A stretch of 64,000 nucleotides of DNA from Mycteria americana (Eukaryota; Chordata; Aves; Ciconiiformes; Ciconiidae): the NCBI RefSeq assembly GCF_035582795.1, contig NC_134366.1, positions 149,467,519 through 149,531,518 of the forward strand, in the 5' to 3' direction. A model generated the notes under the pieces. That model was given only the letters and a program-made list of their open reading frames with translations, was not told the origin of the DNA and searched no databases. Every line of letters begins with the position of its first letter. The stretch's first letter is position 1. This document shows positions 63,801-64,000 of the stretch, piece after piece. A program made the position numbers and the translations under genes.

Positions 63801-64000
63801 CAAGAAATTCACTGTGGTAAAAGTCTTTAGTCAGCAGAAAGTGCTTTGAAGAAAGCAGTAGGAACTGGAAGGAAATTTCCAGCACCTGCAGTTTTTGGCT
63901 ACTGGTGGGTAAAAGAAAGTGAAGTTTTGGGGTGTGCTGAAACCTTCGAGGTGAGAGCTGATCTTGCAGTCATTTTTTAAGAGATCTACAACCACTTGCT
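60803..64000 (-). other. Possible 3' UTR of a convergent gene
   Basis: This AT-rich stretch has no visible interspersed repeats and no recognisable coding frame, and lies upstream, on the minus strand, of two good polyadenylation signals. In other vertebrates the next gene after PLEKHF2 is CFAP418 (C8orf37), in the opposite orientation, so a long 3' UTR of that gene would fit. I looked for its conserved cysteine-rich C-terminal coding sequence on the minus strand and did not see it, so the identity is not supported by sequence. It could equally be an unrelated non-coding transcript or plain intergenic DNA. Confidence 0.25.

Overview
The window looks like bird nuclear DNA. It is almost all non-coding, poor in interspersed repeats, and carries CR1 LINE sequence typical of sauropsids, including one fragment whose minus-strand reading frame is a clear CR1 ORF2 C-terminus. 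The species cannot be read from the sequence. I recognise one complete gene, PLEKHF2 (Phafin2), on the + strand. It has a CpG-island promoter (about 8745-9660), a short non-coding exon 1 ending at 9025, a 19.1-kb intron, and a second exon starting at 28121 that holds the whole 249-codon reading frame (28135-28884). The 3' UTR probably ends near 30416, with a possible early end just after 29161.

Layout: 1-8744 is AT-rich DNA upstream of the gene with no recognisable exon, one old CR1-like relic (2515-2640) and an AT-rich inverted repeat near 6780. 8745-9660 is the CpG island with YY1 and GC-box motifs. 9026-28120 is intron 1, with long poly-C tracts, another old CR1-like relic (18736-18875), palindromes and an AT-rich patch that may be conserved. 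28121-30416 is exon 2. 30417-36183 is AT-rich DNA with no gene seen. 36184-36673 is a 5'-truncated CR1. From about 35 kb to 55 kb the sequence is visibly richer in G+C but has no convincing coding region. From about 55 kb it turns AT-rich again, with a Z-DNA-prone repeat at 58.7 kb. From about 60.4 kb to the end, two well-formed minus-strand polyadenylation signals suggest the 3' end of a convergent gene whose coding exons lie beyond the window. From vertebrate synteny CFAP418 (C8orf37) is the candidate, but none of its coding sequence was recognised.

The most notable observation is the 5' leader of PLEKHF2. Both ATGs in the predicted exon 1 open short upstream ORFs. The first stops in an ATGA overlap with the second. 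The second runs across the splice junction, in frame with the main ORF, and stops at a TGA one codon before the PLEKHF2 ATG. I found no convincing evidence of an undescribed multi-gene system. The other long open frames in the window look like by-products of G+C-rich or simple sequence.
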